Shown here: piece after piece, positions 23,270-35,352 of the stretch
Layout of the letters: each line of letters begins with the position of its first letter
Numbering within the stretch: the first letter of the stretch is position 1
Source of the DNA: Achatina immaculata
Taxonomy: Eukaryota; Mollusca; Gastropoda; Stylommatophora; Achatinidae
NCBI GenBank assembly: GCA_009760885.1
Contig: CM019713.1
Coordinates: 10,615,274-10,679,273 of the forward strand
DNA length: 64,000 bases
Direction of reading: 5' to 3'
Translations under genes and position numbers: made by a program
Notes under the pieces: model-generated
What the model was told of the DNA's origin: nothing
Databases searched by the model: none
The model's input: only the letters and a program-made list of their open reading frames with translations

Positions 23270-26035
23270 GACTGACGGATGGACTGACAGACAGACAAGC
23301 AGACAGACAGACTGACAAGACAGACCACACAGACAGACAGACCAAACCAGACAGACATACCAGGCCAGACCAGACCAAACAGACAGACCAGACCAGACAG
23401 ACAGACCAGACCAGACAGACAGACCAGACAGACAGACAGACCAGACAGACCAGACCAGACAGACAGACCTGATTAGACAGACCAGACCAAACAAGACAGG
23501 CAGACCAGACATGACAGACAGACCAGAGCGGATCAGACCAAACCAGACCAAACCTGACCAGACTAGACCAGACCAGACAGACAGACCAGACCAGACAAGA
23601 CAGACAAAGAGACAGATCAGACCAAACTAACAGACAGACAGACAAGACCTGACAGAAAGACCAGACCAGAGAGACAGATAGAACAGACCAGACAGACCAG
23701 ATAAGACAGGCCAGACCAGATCAGGCAGACAAGACCAGACAGACAGACCGACCACATCTGATAGACTAGACCAGACCAGACAAAACATACAGACATACAG
23801 ACCAGACAGATCAGACCAGACCAGACAGACAGACCAGACCATACCAAACCATACCAAACCAGATCAAACCAGGCCAGACCAGACCACACTACACCAGACA
23901 GACCAGACCAGACAGGCAGACTAGACCAAACCAAACACACAGACCAGACCAGATCAGACAGACAGACAGACAGACAATACCAGACAGACAGACAAGACAA
24001 TCAGACAGAAAGACCAGACCAAACAGACAGACTGGACTAGACATAACAGACCAGACCAGACATATTAGACCAGACAACCAGACCAGACAGACAGACCAGA
24101 GCAGACAGGCAGACCAGAGCAGACAGACCAGACAGACAGACCAGACCAAACCAAACAGACAGACAGACAATACCAGACAATACCAGACAGACAGACAGAC
24201 AAGACAGACCAGACGGAGAGACCAGACCAGACATACCAGACCAGACCAGGCATACCAGACCGGACCAGAAAGACCAGACCAGATCAGAAGGACCAGACCA
24301 GACAGACAGACAGACAGACCAGAACTGACAGAAAGACCAGACCAAACAGACAAGACCAGACAGACCAAACCAGACAGACCAGACCAGACAGAAAAATCGA
24401 CCAGGCCATACCAAACCAGATCAAACCAGACCAGACCAAAACAGAACAGACCAGGCAGATCAAACAGACCAGTCCATATCAGACGAGACAGACAAATAGA
24501 CCAGACATACAGACCAGACCAGACAGACATACGGACCAGACCAGACTGACAGACCAGATCCGACCAGACAGACAGACTCGACCAGACAGACAGACTGGAC
24601 CAGATCAGACATACCAAACCAGACAGACAGACCAGACCAGATCAGACTGACAGATCAGACAGACAGACCAGACCAGACATATTAGACCAGACAGACCAGA
24701 CCAAACCAGACAGACCAGACCAGACAGAACCAGGACAGAAAGACAGACCAGACCAGAAAGACAGACCAGACCAAACAGACCAGACTGACCAGACAACCAG
24801 ACAGACAGACCAGACCAGACTGACTGACCAGATTCGACCAGACAGACAGACCCGGCCAGACAGATAGACAGACTGGACCAGACAGACACCAGACAGAGAG
24901 ACCAGATCAGACATACCAAACCAGACAGACAGACCAGACCAGATCAGACTGACAGATCAGACAGACAGACCAGACCAGATCAGACAGACCAAACCAGATC
25001 AGACAGACAGACAATACCAGACAATACCAGACAGACAGACAGACAAGACAGACCAGACGGAGAGACCAGACCAGACATACCAGACCAGACCAGGCATACC
25101 AGACCGGACTAGAAAGACCAGACCAGATCAGAAGGACCAGACCAGACAGACAGACAGACAGACCAAACCAGACAGACCAGACCAGACAGAAAAATCGACC
25201 AGGCCATACCAAACCAGACCAGACCAAAACAGAACAGACCAGGCAAATCAAACAGACCAGTCCATACCAGACGAGACAGACAAATAGACCAGACATACAG
25301 ACCAGACCAGACAGACATACGGACCAGACCAGACTGACAGACCAGATCCGACCAGACAGACAGACTCGACCAGACAGACAGACTGGACCAGATCAGACAT
25401 ACCAAACCAGACAGACAGACCAGACCAGATCAGACTGACAGATCAGACAGACAGACCAGACCAGACATATTAGACCAGACAGACCAGACCAAACCAGACA
25501 GACCAGACCAGACAGAACCAGGACAGAAAGACAGACCAGACCAGAAAGACAGACCAGACCAAACAGACCAGACTGACCAGACCAGACCAGACAGACAGAC
25601 CAGACCAGACTGACTGACCAGATTCGACCAGACAGACAGACCCGGCCAGACAGATAGACAGACTGGACCAGACAGACACCAGATCAGACATACCAAACCA
25701 GACAGACAGACCAGACCAGATCAGACTGACAGATCAGACAGACAGACCAGACCAGACATATTAGATCAGACAGACCAGACCAAACCAGACAGACCAGACC
25801 AGACCAGACAGACCAGACCGAACCAGGACAGAAAGACAGACCAGACAGACCAGACCAGAAAGACAGACCAGACCAAACAGACCAGACAGACAGACCAGAT
25901 CCGACCAAACAGACAGACCTGACCAGACAGACAGGCTGGACCAGACAGACATCAGACAGACAAGAAAGGGCAAGACGAGACAAGACAAGACAAGACAAAA
26001 CCAGACCAAACCAGACAGACCAAACAGACAGGTTC
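23270..26035. repeat. CCAGA/CAGAC satellite, 2.8 kb
   Basis: A mixture of CCAGA, CAGAC and CAGA words, almost without T on the plus strand. Long minus-strand frames (VWSGLSVWSGL) are by-products. A block near 24130-24910 recurs near 24990-25690 (offset about 777 to 788), giving a higher-order repeat of which a third, partial copy ends near 26000. Confidence 0.95.
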
Positions 26036-26160
26036 ATGAGAATGATTAAATTCTTTTTGAAAAAAAAGTAACAGATTTACACGGTTTCCGTGGTAGAGAA
26101 CAGACTTGCATACATAAAAAGACATATAGAAAAATGTTTCAACAGAAATTACAGCGTGTG
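26026..26160 (+). repeat. Duplicate X1 (satellite flank)
   Basis: About 130 bases directly after the satellite (aacagacaggttcatgagaa ... cttgcatacataaaaagac) recur at 28188-28326, again directly after a CCAGA block. Identity about 92% by eye. Confidence 0.9.
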
Positions 26161-26663
26161 GGGGGGGGGGGGAATGATGAAATAAACACGTCAAAACCGC
26201 ACGTCCAAACAAAAAAAATTGTTAAGTTATCATACTTGTCATGCTTTTAGCAAGCCGATAATGTACAGATAAAGATAAATAAATTTGCTGCCTTCATTGA
26301 CACATAAATAATTCAAGGAAATTGCCACGTCTTCCCCTGTATTTCACTCAAATTCAGCTACAACAATTTTGGCCATCATCTTAGATCAGTGTTTCCAAAA
26401 GAGGATGATAACGCCCCTTCCCCCCCCCCCCCGTGAACTGTGGAAAAGAACTGGTTTGAGGGGCGGGGCGGTGACAGAAAAAAAAAAGATAGTGGTGGGG
26501 GGGGGGGGTGAGGGAAAACGAAGCGGCAGCGGTAATACCTTCCTTCTTAGCACTTTTCTACCTGTTATTGAGAAACTGTGTCCCTGCGTGAAACTCATCC
26601 ATCACATTAAAAGTTGAGAAAATAATGCAGTAGGTGAGTTATAAATATACTTCTTCAGACCCA

Positions 26664-26830
26664 AATAGACCAATACAGGCCAGACCAAACCAGACCAGAC
26701 CAAACCAGACCAGACCAAACCAGACGAGACGAGACGAGACCGGATCAAGCCAAGCAGAGAACCAAACCGAACCAAACCGGACCAAACCGGATCAAACCGG
26801 ACCAAACAAGACAAGATAGGACAAGGCTTA
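26664..26830. repeat. CCAGACCAAA-type short satellite block
   Basis: A related block with ACCAAACC and GAGACGAGAC units, 0.6 kb beyond the main array. Another 50-base piece is at 28145-28195. Confidence 0.9.
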
Positions 26831-28144
26831 TACTTGTATAAGACTAAATACATAAATCTACATAAATCTACCGAAGTAAAGTTGTGGAAACAGAATGTTA
26901 AAACTATTTAAAACTAAAGAATGAATGAATGAATGAATAATCTTTATTTTTAAAGGGTAAAGAATTGGGCACGCAGGCCCGTCTTACATTCTGCCCTTCA
27001 TCACTCCATCTTTCATTCTTCCCACACACTCGATTTAATACAAATATACAAATTAAATTAGGAAAAAAACATATCAAAAGAGTGTAAGATTTAACTATTA
27101 TATTCAAAGTAAATGAGAAGAAGTAATTAATCTAATAAAATAGATCTCACGCACACATACATACACAGACATATACATAAACAAAAATACATTGTAAATA
27201 CAGATCTTCTAATATATGTTTTTTAACAAACATTAAAATAATTTCCAACAATATCTAACAAGTTGCTTTTCGAACTATGTCATTTTAGTACTTGATGGTT
27301 GGCGAGCCATGTGTTGAGAGAGTGCTGGTTAATTTATGGAGGCATATAATTATAAGCAAGTAAATAATGAAACAGGTTTGAGTTAAAGGATGAAGTATTA
27401 CCAATAGATTTTAAATAGTAGGGGAGAGTGTTCCAGAGCTGTACTGCAGAGTATGCAAGGCTTTTCATGTACAGATCAATCCTGGGTTTAGGAAGAAGAC
27501 AGTTTTTTAAACGCTGGCTATGTTTAGTGTTATACGTAAACAGTGACCACAATTAAGGCTGAGCATTGTGCAACAGAATTCTGTGAACAAACTTAACTTT
27601 GTTAAAAATGATTCTATATTTGAGGGGTAGAATTTTGAGTTGTTTGTGTTGATCTACAGTCTGTACTGGGTATTTGTCACAAATCAGATTTAATGCTCGT
27701 TTGTGAAGTGAGTGGAGCCTTTTTGTGTTTGAGAAAGAAGGAACAGTTAACTTAGAAAGCTGTTTCCTACTTATGTTCTACATAGTTTTAATATTTTGAC
27801 ACATTTATTAGGTGTTTGAGTTAGGCAATTCAGAGAAGATGTTTGTTTAAGTATTCGAAATCTTTAACGCGAACATTTTCATTTTGTCACTTTTCGGCAG
27901 AATACAAATTCAGATCGTACAATTTCATATTCGTTGTCTTCTTTTTCATATTTAGGAAATTTATGAAAGAAAAAGCTATAAAACCTGAACTAAAAATTAC
28001 CCTGAAGAAGTGCTGTTTCCCTATATGATTTTAATAGTCGTACTTTTTGACAGTAGAGTAGAAGAAAAATGGAGACAGCACAGAGGACATCAACAGCAGA
28101 GTTACTAGAGCAAACCAGGTTTTTGCAATGCTGCAGACTATATG
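26826..28144 (+). repeat. Duplicate Y1, interrupted by LINE-J
   Basis: 26826-26895 and 27734-28144 match 29642-30144, where the two parts are contiguous. The intervening 26896-27733 is the LINE. The right end (gcagactatatgg) falls inside a LINE-H remnant. Confidence 0.9.
26896..27733 (-). mobile_element. LINE-J (CR1/jockey-like C-terminus), about 840 bp
   Basis: The minus strand encodes NTKHSQRLKNCLLPKPRIDL, YMKSLAYSAVQLWNTLPYYL, FNSNLFHYLLAYNYMPP and a stop. The R-L...P-x-x...S-F/L-x-Y-S-x-x-x-LWNxLP pattern is the usual end of CR1/jockey-like reverse transcriptases. The tail is ATTC-type repeats (GAAT on plus, 26918-26938) with an AATAAAG-like signal. The absent copy at Y2 fixes the insertion limits; flanks share AAAGAA. 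Confidence 0.85.
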
Positions 28145-28187
28145 GACCAGACAAGACAAAACCAAACCGGACCAGACCAGACAGACC

Positions 28188-28326
28188 AAACAGACAGGTT
28201 CAGGAGAATGATTAAATACTTTTTGAAAAAAAAGTAACAGATTTACACGGTCTCCGGGGTAGAGAACAGACTTGCATACATAAAAAGACGTACAGAAAAC
28301 CGTTTAACAAGAAATTACAACGTGTA
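28188..28326 (+). repeat. Duplicate X2 (satellite flank)
   Basis: Partner of 26026-26160. That a short CCAGA block precedes it shows that satellite and flank were copied together. Confidence 0.9.
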
Positions 28327-28994
28327 AGAGGGGAAGAGAGAGAGAGAGAGAGAGAGAATGAGGAGGAGGAGAGGGGGGCGGGGGGAAAAAGACTGACTGT
28401 AGCTTTACTTACATTTACTGGACGTAATTGTCGACGTTGTAAACCTGAAGTGAGACAGACCCAGACAAATTACCGATTTAATACTAGCCATAGGTTTAAA
28501 TCAAAAGTGCTGCAATGATTTAGGAACGTACACGCATACGCTGAAAAGGTAAGTTATAGCACACTCCGTAGCGGAATACTGAGCCAGTGAAAATGAATAT
28601 CCCATCTACTCGTATTTATGATGAAAAGAGGATATGTATTTTTGTTGCTCCAAAAATTCGACATAGTTTCCAACAGTTTGTACAAGTTTTAAAATTTCTG
28701 GATGTTCCAAGTGGATCAAGACTCCATGTTTTAGAAGTTTGTTTTTAAAAGATTCATCTCTACGGTGCCACGCTAAAGTGTCTTTACTGTAAGGAAAAAT
28801 CATGCTTTAAATTTCTTTGCTCTCGTCACTTTTGACGGATTACAACTACTATAAACTTACGTACAGATGTGCGTACATAAACAAAAGCTTATACCTCATA
28901 TACTTTTAGGGGTTTTTTCGTTTTCTTTATTTTTCTTCAAATAGTCAGGCAGCAGAAATAACATTACAGACTGGGACAGTTAGTCCACATTTCT
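28327..28994. other. No gene recognised
   Basis: The minus frame at 28606-28803 (including HPEILKLVQTVGNYVEFLEQ) has protein-like composition but no family I can name and no splice context checked. Confidence 0.3.
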
Positions 28995-29185
28995 TTTTGT
29001 GGCTAACGTAACCACTTCTTCATATTAAGCATTAACCACTTCTTCACATTAAGCATTAACCACTTCTTCATATTAAGCATTAACCACTTCTTCACATTAA
29101 GCATTAACCACTTCTTCATATTAAGTATTAACCACTTCTTCACATTAAGAATTAACCACTTCTTCATATTAAGAATTAACCTTTC
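28995..29185. repeat. 24-bp minisatellite
   Basis: About eight units of ttaaccacttcttcacatta + agca. Odd and even units alternate between cttcaCatt and cttcaTatt, a dimeric pattern. Confidence 0.9.
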
Positions 29186-29641
29186 TTAATCTGTTTTCTT
29201 TAAGACCATTTTCTTGTAGAATTAAATGTGTCTGCAGTTTCGTTCGACTGTGTCGCTTCATTTATAGTTTCATACATCTGTTCCTTCTAGACCAGCACGA
29301 ACCACCTGGTTTGAAATATTCGACCGAATACTAATATTTTTTGTTCGTGTGTGCCAAAATTCAAATTGATGACATCAGCACTAAAAGCTAAGGAAAAACA
29401 GAAATATGGAAGTGATGTAAATGTATGAGCACGAATAGCCTATACCGAAAGTGAGCTGGGAACATTGTGAAAATGATGAAATAATTAATATAAAAAACTA
29501 ACACTAAATTCTACAATCGTCAGAATAGAAGTTACCGGAGACAATAGAAACTAATTACATATTCGTTTTTTTAAAATCTTCCATTAGGTCTAATCTGATT
29601 GAAAAATTTATTCGGTAACACACGAATAGCTTTTGGTATTA

Positions 29642-30144
29642 GTATATACTTGTATAAGACTAAATACGTAAGTCTACATAAATCCACCGAAGTAAAGTTG
29701 TGGAAACAAAATGTTAAAACTATTTAAAACGAAAGAAGGAACAGTTAACTTAGAAAGCTGTTTCCTACTTATGTTCTACATAGTTTTAACATTTTGACAC
29801 ATTTATCAGGTGTTTGAGTTAGGCAATTCAGGGAAGACGTTTGTTTAAGTATTCGAAATCTTTAACGCGAACATTTTAATTTTGTCACTTTTCGGCAGAA
29901 TACGAATTCAGATCGTACAATTTCATATTCGCTGTCTTCTTTTTCATATTTATGAAATTTATGGAAGAAAAAGCTATAAAACCTGAACTAAAAGTTACCC
30001 TGAAGAAGTGCTGTTTCCCTGTACGATTTTAATAGTCGTAATTTTTGACAGTAGAGTAACAGACAAATTGGGACAGCACAGAGGACATCAACAGGAGAGT
30101 TACTAGAGCAAACCAGGTTTTTGCAATGCTGCAGACTATATGGA
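29642..30144 (+). repeat. Duplicate Y2, uninterrupted
   Basis: About 500 bases, roughly 96% like Y1 by eye, with the pre-insertion sequence ttaaaacgaaagaaggaac across the LINE site. Confidence 0.9.
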
Positions 30145-30598
30145 AATCTAAAAAAAACTAAGCATGAAGATGAAAATCAGGATATTTAAGAGTAATGTTC
30201 TAAGTGTACTACTCTATGGAAGTGAATGCCGGAAAATCACCAAAACCATAGAAAACAAGTTGAATTCTTTCCAGACTAAATGTTTACGAAGAATTAGAAA
30301 AAATATTTTGGCCAAACACCATAAGAAATAACATCTTATTGACAGAAATGCAGATGAAGCCACTGACAGCAATTATTGAGGAAAGACGCTGGCTATGGTT
30401 GGGGCATGTGACTGACAATTCACTACCACAGGGGAAAAGAAGTAAGGGTAGACCAAAAGAGACACGGAGAAAAACAGAGAGGATGTTGAGAAATAGAGAG
30501 CTGACCTGGGCAAGAGCGGAAAAAAAAGGCAAAGGACAGGCATTTGTGGAAAACCCTTCCGGAAGCCCCATGAGAACTGGGCACTTAAGATTCAGAGA
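30050..30598 (+). mobile_element. LINE-H, truncated
   Basis: With frameshifts: TEDINRRVTRANQVFAMLQT, IFKSNVLSVLLYGSEC, NKLNSFQTKCLRRI, then an open TEMQMKPLTAIIEERRWLWL, GHVTDNSLPQGKRSKGRPKE and TWARAEKKGKGQAF. An RTE-like C-terminus. Its 5' part also exists at 28040-28144 (duplicate Y1). Confidence 0.85.
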
Positions 30599-30599
30599 G

Positions 30600-31224
30600 A
30601 GATTGATTGATTGATCTTAATTTCAAAAGGGTTAAGAATTGGGCACGCAGGCCCTTCTGCCATTCTGCCCTTTATCATACATCTTTCACTCTATTCCAGA
30701 CATTCTACAAATATGCTGTTCATATAACAAATATAATTAAAATTGAAGCTGAGAGACATAAAATAAAATATAACATTTACGTTTGGCTCTTAAACATTCA
30801 CTCAGTACAGAAGTAACTACATACATTATAAATGACAATCTACTAAACACAATTTTCAGGACTATTCAGAAAACAGTTAATTGTATTCGGTGTCTGTAAG
30901 AGCAGTTTAAGATAACTTTTAAGTTGTATAATTGATGGAGGCATGTAGTCGACATCAAATAGATATTGGGAAAGCTTGTAGTTGTAGGAAGGAGTATAAT
31001 TTATATTTTTTATATAGGATGGGAGGGTATTCCAAAGATGAGCATCAGAATAACTAAAGCTTTTCTTGTAAAGTTCAAGTCTAGGTTTTGGAAGACATAT
31101 GTTGTTCAAGCGTTGGCTGTACTTTGAGCTAAATTTAAACAGGTTCCATAGATAAGGCGGGGCATGCCGTGAAAGAATCTGATGTACTAACGTGGCTTTG
31201 TTGAAGAGGAACCTGTTGTTTGTG

Positions 31225-31225
<1 letters not shown>
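30600..31225 (-). mobile_element. LINE-J copy
   Basis: The minus strand encodes LFNKATLVHQILSRHAPPYL, WNLFKFSSKYSQRLNNICLP, LELYKKSFSYSDAHLWNTLP, LSQYLFDVDYMPPS and more to a stop near 30843, then a 3' UTR with GGGCCTGCGTGCCCAATTC and a GATT tail at 30600. The peptide is about 60% like that at 26896-27733. It follows LINE-H directly. Confidence 0.85.
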
Positions 31226-31228
<3 letters not shown>

Positions 31229-31271
<43 letters not shown>

Positions 31272-31285
31272 CACAAAGAGAGAGA
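31229..31285. repeat. GA dinucleotide array
   Basis: About 20 GA units at the 5' edge of the LINE-J copy. Confidence 0.9.
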
Positions 31286-31812
31286 CTTTTTATCCGAATC
31301 ATTCGCCGAAAAGATAAGAAAAAAATCGTTAACAAAGAAATGAAATCTTAAAGAAAACAAAAGAATCATTTTGATGTTATTTGCTCCCTACATTAACACA
31401 AATTCACCATCCCCCAGTTATATTTGTTGTTCGACTAATTTCAAAATGAAGTTTGAAAGGTAAATGCCCGCCAGGCAATCTCTTCCTCATTGCTAGATAC
31501 GATTATATATATATATATATATATAAAAGATCAATAACGATCAAGTAGTTGAAGACTCCCATGCATGCCTTCCCCCGAGGAAGAGTTTAGACAGCTTTTA
31601 AAAATTTTTTTTTGTTATGTCATTTGTTTCTGACCTTTATGCACCCTTTTTTAGCACGTAACTGATGATGTTTCTGTCATTGTCAACTAAAACTGCTCTT
31701 ACAACATCAAAATTGAACGCAGGCTCATCTATGAAGCTGTCAGCTAATAAATACGTTTCGACTTCTGGAAAAAAGAAATAAATATCCTATTTATTTAAAC
31801 TCATTACTAATC
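31286..31812. other. No gene seen
   Basis: AT-rich with a short TA run at 31505-31525. Confidence 0.4.
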
Positions 31813-32250
31813 TAACCTAAGTGCCGTACCGCGTGGCGTAGGCGATCATTTCTCTCCACAATTCCCTGTCTTTTGCGTTAATTATGAGATCCCCCGGTGA
31901 CTTTCTTCTTAGCCACACTGACAGCCCATCCAGTAACCTCTCTCTCTCTCTCTCTGTGTATGTGTGTGTCTTCCTCTCTCTCCTCTTCCCTCATTTTTTC
32001 TAGTTGTCACAGTGTGTTCCAGTTTTCGTCTTCTTAGGAAATGTCCTATAAATCTCGCTTGTCTGCCTCTGACTCCAGCCTTTTTTAAGACTTCTTCGTT
32101 GGTTTTCTTGTTTAAACTCATTACACCAATTATAAACTCCAATGATTTTAAATATAACGTCTGTTTTTGTTTTGTTTTTTTTTTGCATCAGAGCTGTCCT
32201 TCCCCTGCCTTTTCTCGCCATCGCATCAGTAGCTGTGTTAGTCTGGAGAT
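31813..32250 (-). mobile_element. LINE-C 3' end
   Basis: The minus strand encodes VLKKAGVRGRQARFIGHFLR, RRKLEHTVTTRKNEGRGERG, then shifted frames to ELWREMIAYATRYGT near 31830. It has an internal TCTC/GTGT microsatellite where the family normally has a GRPR region. Confidence 0.8.
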
Positions 32251-32334
32251 TTGTTTCCCTATAGGGTGATCAAGACTTGGCCGCCAGACGCAAGACGCTG
32301 AAACAAAATTACCCGGTTGTAGTGTAACAATTTA

Positions 32335-33560
32335 GAAGATTCTCGTACAGGTTTGACTGTTAGATGTATGTTCTCTCCACTACCCATAGAGATTCACTAT
32401 TTAATCTCTGTTCTCTCCACAACCCATAGAGATTTCACTATTTAATGTATGTTCTCTCCACTACCCATAGAGAATTCATTATTTAATGTATGTTTTCTCC
32501 ACAACCCATAGAAATTTCACTATTTAATATATGTTTTCTCCACAACCCATAGAAATTTCAATATTTAATCTCTTTTCTCTCCACAAGCCATAGAAATTTC
32601 ACTATTTAATGTATGTTCCCAAAACTACCTATAGAGAATTCACTATTTAATATATGTTCTCTCCACAACGAATAGAAATTTCAATATTTAATCTCTTTTC
32701 TCTCCACAAGCCATAGAAATTTCACTATTTAATGTATGCTCCCAAAACTACCCATAGAGAGTAGACTATTTAATATATGTTCTCTCCACAACCCATAGAA
32801 ATTTCACTATTCAATGTATGTTCTCTCCACAACCCAGAGAAATTTCACTATTTAATGTATGTTCTCTCCACAACCCAGAGAAATTTCACTATTTAATGTA
32901 TGTTCTCTCCACAACCCATAGAAATTTCACTATTTAATCTCTGTTCTCACCATAACCCATAGAAATTTCACTATTTAATCTCTGTTCTCACCATAACCCA
33001 TAGAAATTTCACTATTTAATCTCTGTTCTCACCATAACCCATAGAAATTTCACTATTTAATCTCTGTTCCCAAAACAACCCATAGAAATTTCACTATTTA
33101 TTCTCTGTTCTCTCTACAACCCAAAGAAATTTCAATATTTAATCTCTGTTCTCACCACAATCCATAGAAATTTTACTACTTAATAATGTATGTTCTCTCC
33201 ACAACCCATAGAAATTTCAATATTTAATCTCTGTTCTCACCACAGCCCATAGACATTTCACTGTTTAATGTCTGTTCTTACCACAACCCATAGAAATTTC
33301 ACTGTTTAATGTCTGTTCTCACCACAACCCATAGAAATTTCACTGTTTAATGTCTGTTCTTACCACAACCCATAGAAATTTCACTGTTTAATGTCTGTTC
33401 TCACCACAACCCATAGAAATTTCACTGTTTAATGTCTGTTCTTACCACAACCCATAGAAATTTCACTGTTTAATGTCTGTTCTCACCACAACCCATAGAA
33501 ATTTCACTGTTTAATGTCTGTTCTCACCACAACCCATAGACATTTCACTGTTTAATCTCA
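32335..33560. repeat. ~41-bp minisatellite, about 29 units
   Basis: Units of about 41 bases (ccacaacccatagaaatttc, actatttaatgtatgttctc). Two variants at the right end (33255-33500) alternate: TTCTTACCAC and TTCTCACCAC in successive units. The unit type shifts along the array from 'ctatttaatgtatg' to 'ctgtttaatgtctg'. Confidence 0.95.
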
Positions 33561-34830
33561 CCACAGTCGAGAGAGATTTCATTGTTTGATAATGTCTGTT
33601 CTTATCACAACTCTTATAATTTCTCATGATTGCTTTCCACTTCAAGCCCGTGTGTAGATATTTTATTGCGGTTTTTTGAGTATATCCTATTCACAGTACA
33701 AGGCAAATAATTGGAATGTATAAAACATTTTATATCTTAAAGCATTTCATTTCTGTATCGTCACAAAATTCAAGCAGTAAAATCTGTTTCGCAAGGAAAA
33801 AAAGTACTCATGTGAATCAAGCAAAATCAATCAGAAAAACGCACGTGAATCACACTCTTAAAATGTCTGGAGGTGAGGGGGTTTCGTTTTTTTTTTTTTT
33901 TAAGGTAGGTCGGGAAAGTCCTCGATATTGCATTAAATAAAATCTGTATACAATGTTTCAACAAATTTTAAACATATAAAAATATGATCTCGGAAAAAAA
34001 AACCGGAGAATTTAAATTTAAAATATATAAATAATCCATCGCAGTGGAAGTGCGGTCACCCGTGTTGTTAGATTTTGTGTAGCAAACTCCTCGGCCAACG
34101 AGGCCACGTGTGTTGTGCGTGTGGGGGGGGGGGGTGATGTTAATGGCTATATGACAAAGGGAGTTTGTTTTGATCTTCGCTGTTAGTGACCTCATTAACT
34201 ACACAAGAAACCTTAACAGTTAGGTCTCAAAAAGTTCGTATGATAATAAGATATGCGATTTGACAAAGAAAACGCTGGAAAGTTTTCGAAACATAACTAA
34301 AGTCTCTTCTCCGCCAAAATTAGCTCAGTTTTCATGAAGTTAATCAAATAATGTTGTTATGCAGTCCGACCGTAAATCTGGGATCTCAGTTTTATGAATT
34401 TTACGTTACCAGAAAATTTGCCGCAGTCTGAAACAGCTTGAGAACCACTGTTCGAGTTTGCCGTCTGGTCAAAGAAAATAAAGGGAAATAAACATTATCC
34501 CCCCTCCTCTCCCCCGGTGCTTTTATGCCAAGATAGGAGGGCTACCTTTACATTTTCCAGTTACTTGTCCGTTACTCTTTCAGTCTTGAATTACTTTCCA
34601 TGTTCTGCCCGATTAAATTTTAATGACATATATTTTTGTACAAGGAAACTAGAAAGAAGATACTCTGTAATTTAAAAACATTAGCTGTGTTAGAAATACT
34701 TGTTCACTTTATTTAAACTTTGCTAAATATAGCTGTGAGCACTTCTTCTTCTTCTTCTTCAGCGTTCGAGGCTGTTGGTCATATCAGATCCTGATCCTTG
34801 TCGACATGACAAAGCTCGCAGTTAGTCCTC
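33556..34830 (+). repeat. Tandem duplication 3, copy a
   Basis: Direct repeat with 35352-36868 (offset about 1,800 to 1,830). Unassigned, AT-rich, with a poly-G tract near 34123. It ends in a CTT run and a single copy of the 48-base unit that is amplified in copy b. Confidence 0.95.
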
Positions 34831-35352
34831 ACCACAACCCATAGACATTTCACTGTTTAATGTCTGTTCTCTCCACAACCCATAGACATTTCACTGTTTA
34901 ATGTCTGTTCTCTCCACAACCCATAGACATTTCACTGTTTAATGTCTGTTCTCACCACAACCCATAGACATTTCACTGTTTAATGTCTGTTCTCACCACA
35001 ACCCATAGACATTTCACTGTTTAATGTCTGTTCTCACCACAACCCATAGACATTTCACTGTTTAATGTCTGTTCTCACCACAACCCATAGACATTTCACT
35101 GTTTAATGTCTGGTGTCACCACAACCCATAGACATTTCACTGTTTAATGTATGTTCTCACCACAACCCATAGACATTTCACTGTTTAATGTCAGTTCTCA
35201 CCACAACCCATAGACATTTCACTGTTTAATGTCTGTTCTCTCCACAACCCATAGACATTTCACTGTTTAATGTCTGTTCTCTCCACAACCCATAGATATT
35301 TCACTGTTTAATGTCAGTTCTCACCACAACCCATAGACATTTCACTGTTTGT
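34826..35352. repeat. ~41-bp minisatellite, second array
   Basis: About 13 units of the same family, nearly all with catagaCattt and 'ctgtttaatgtctg'. This variant is found in the first array only at its right end, so this array grew from that end. Confidence 0.95.

Noticed and set aside
23889..24617. 242-codon minus-strand frame rich in VWSGLSVW
   Set aside because: It is a by-product of the CCAGA/CAGAC satellite: overlapping similar frames exist in all phases and no unique flanking domain is present.
28606..28803. Possible host exon on the minus strand
   Set aside because: Protein-like composition, but no family recognised and no supporting neighbouring exon found.
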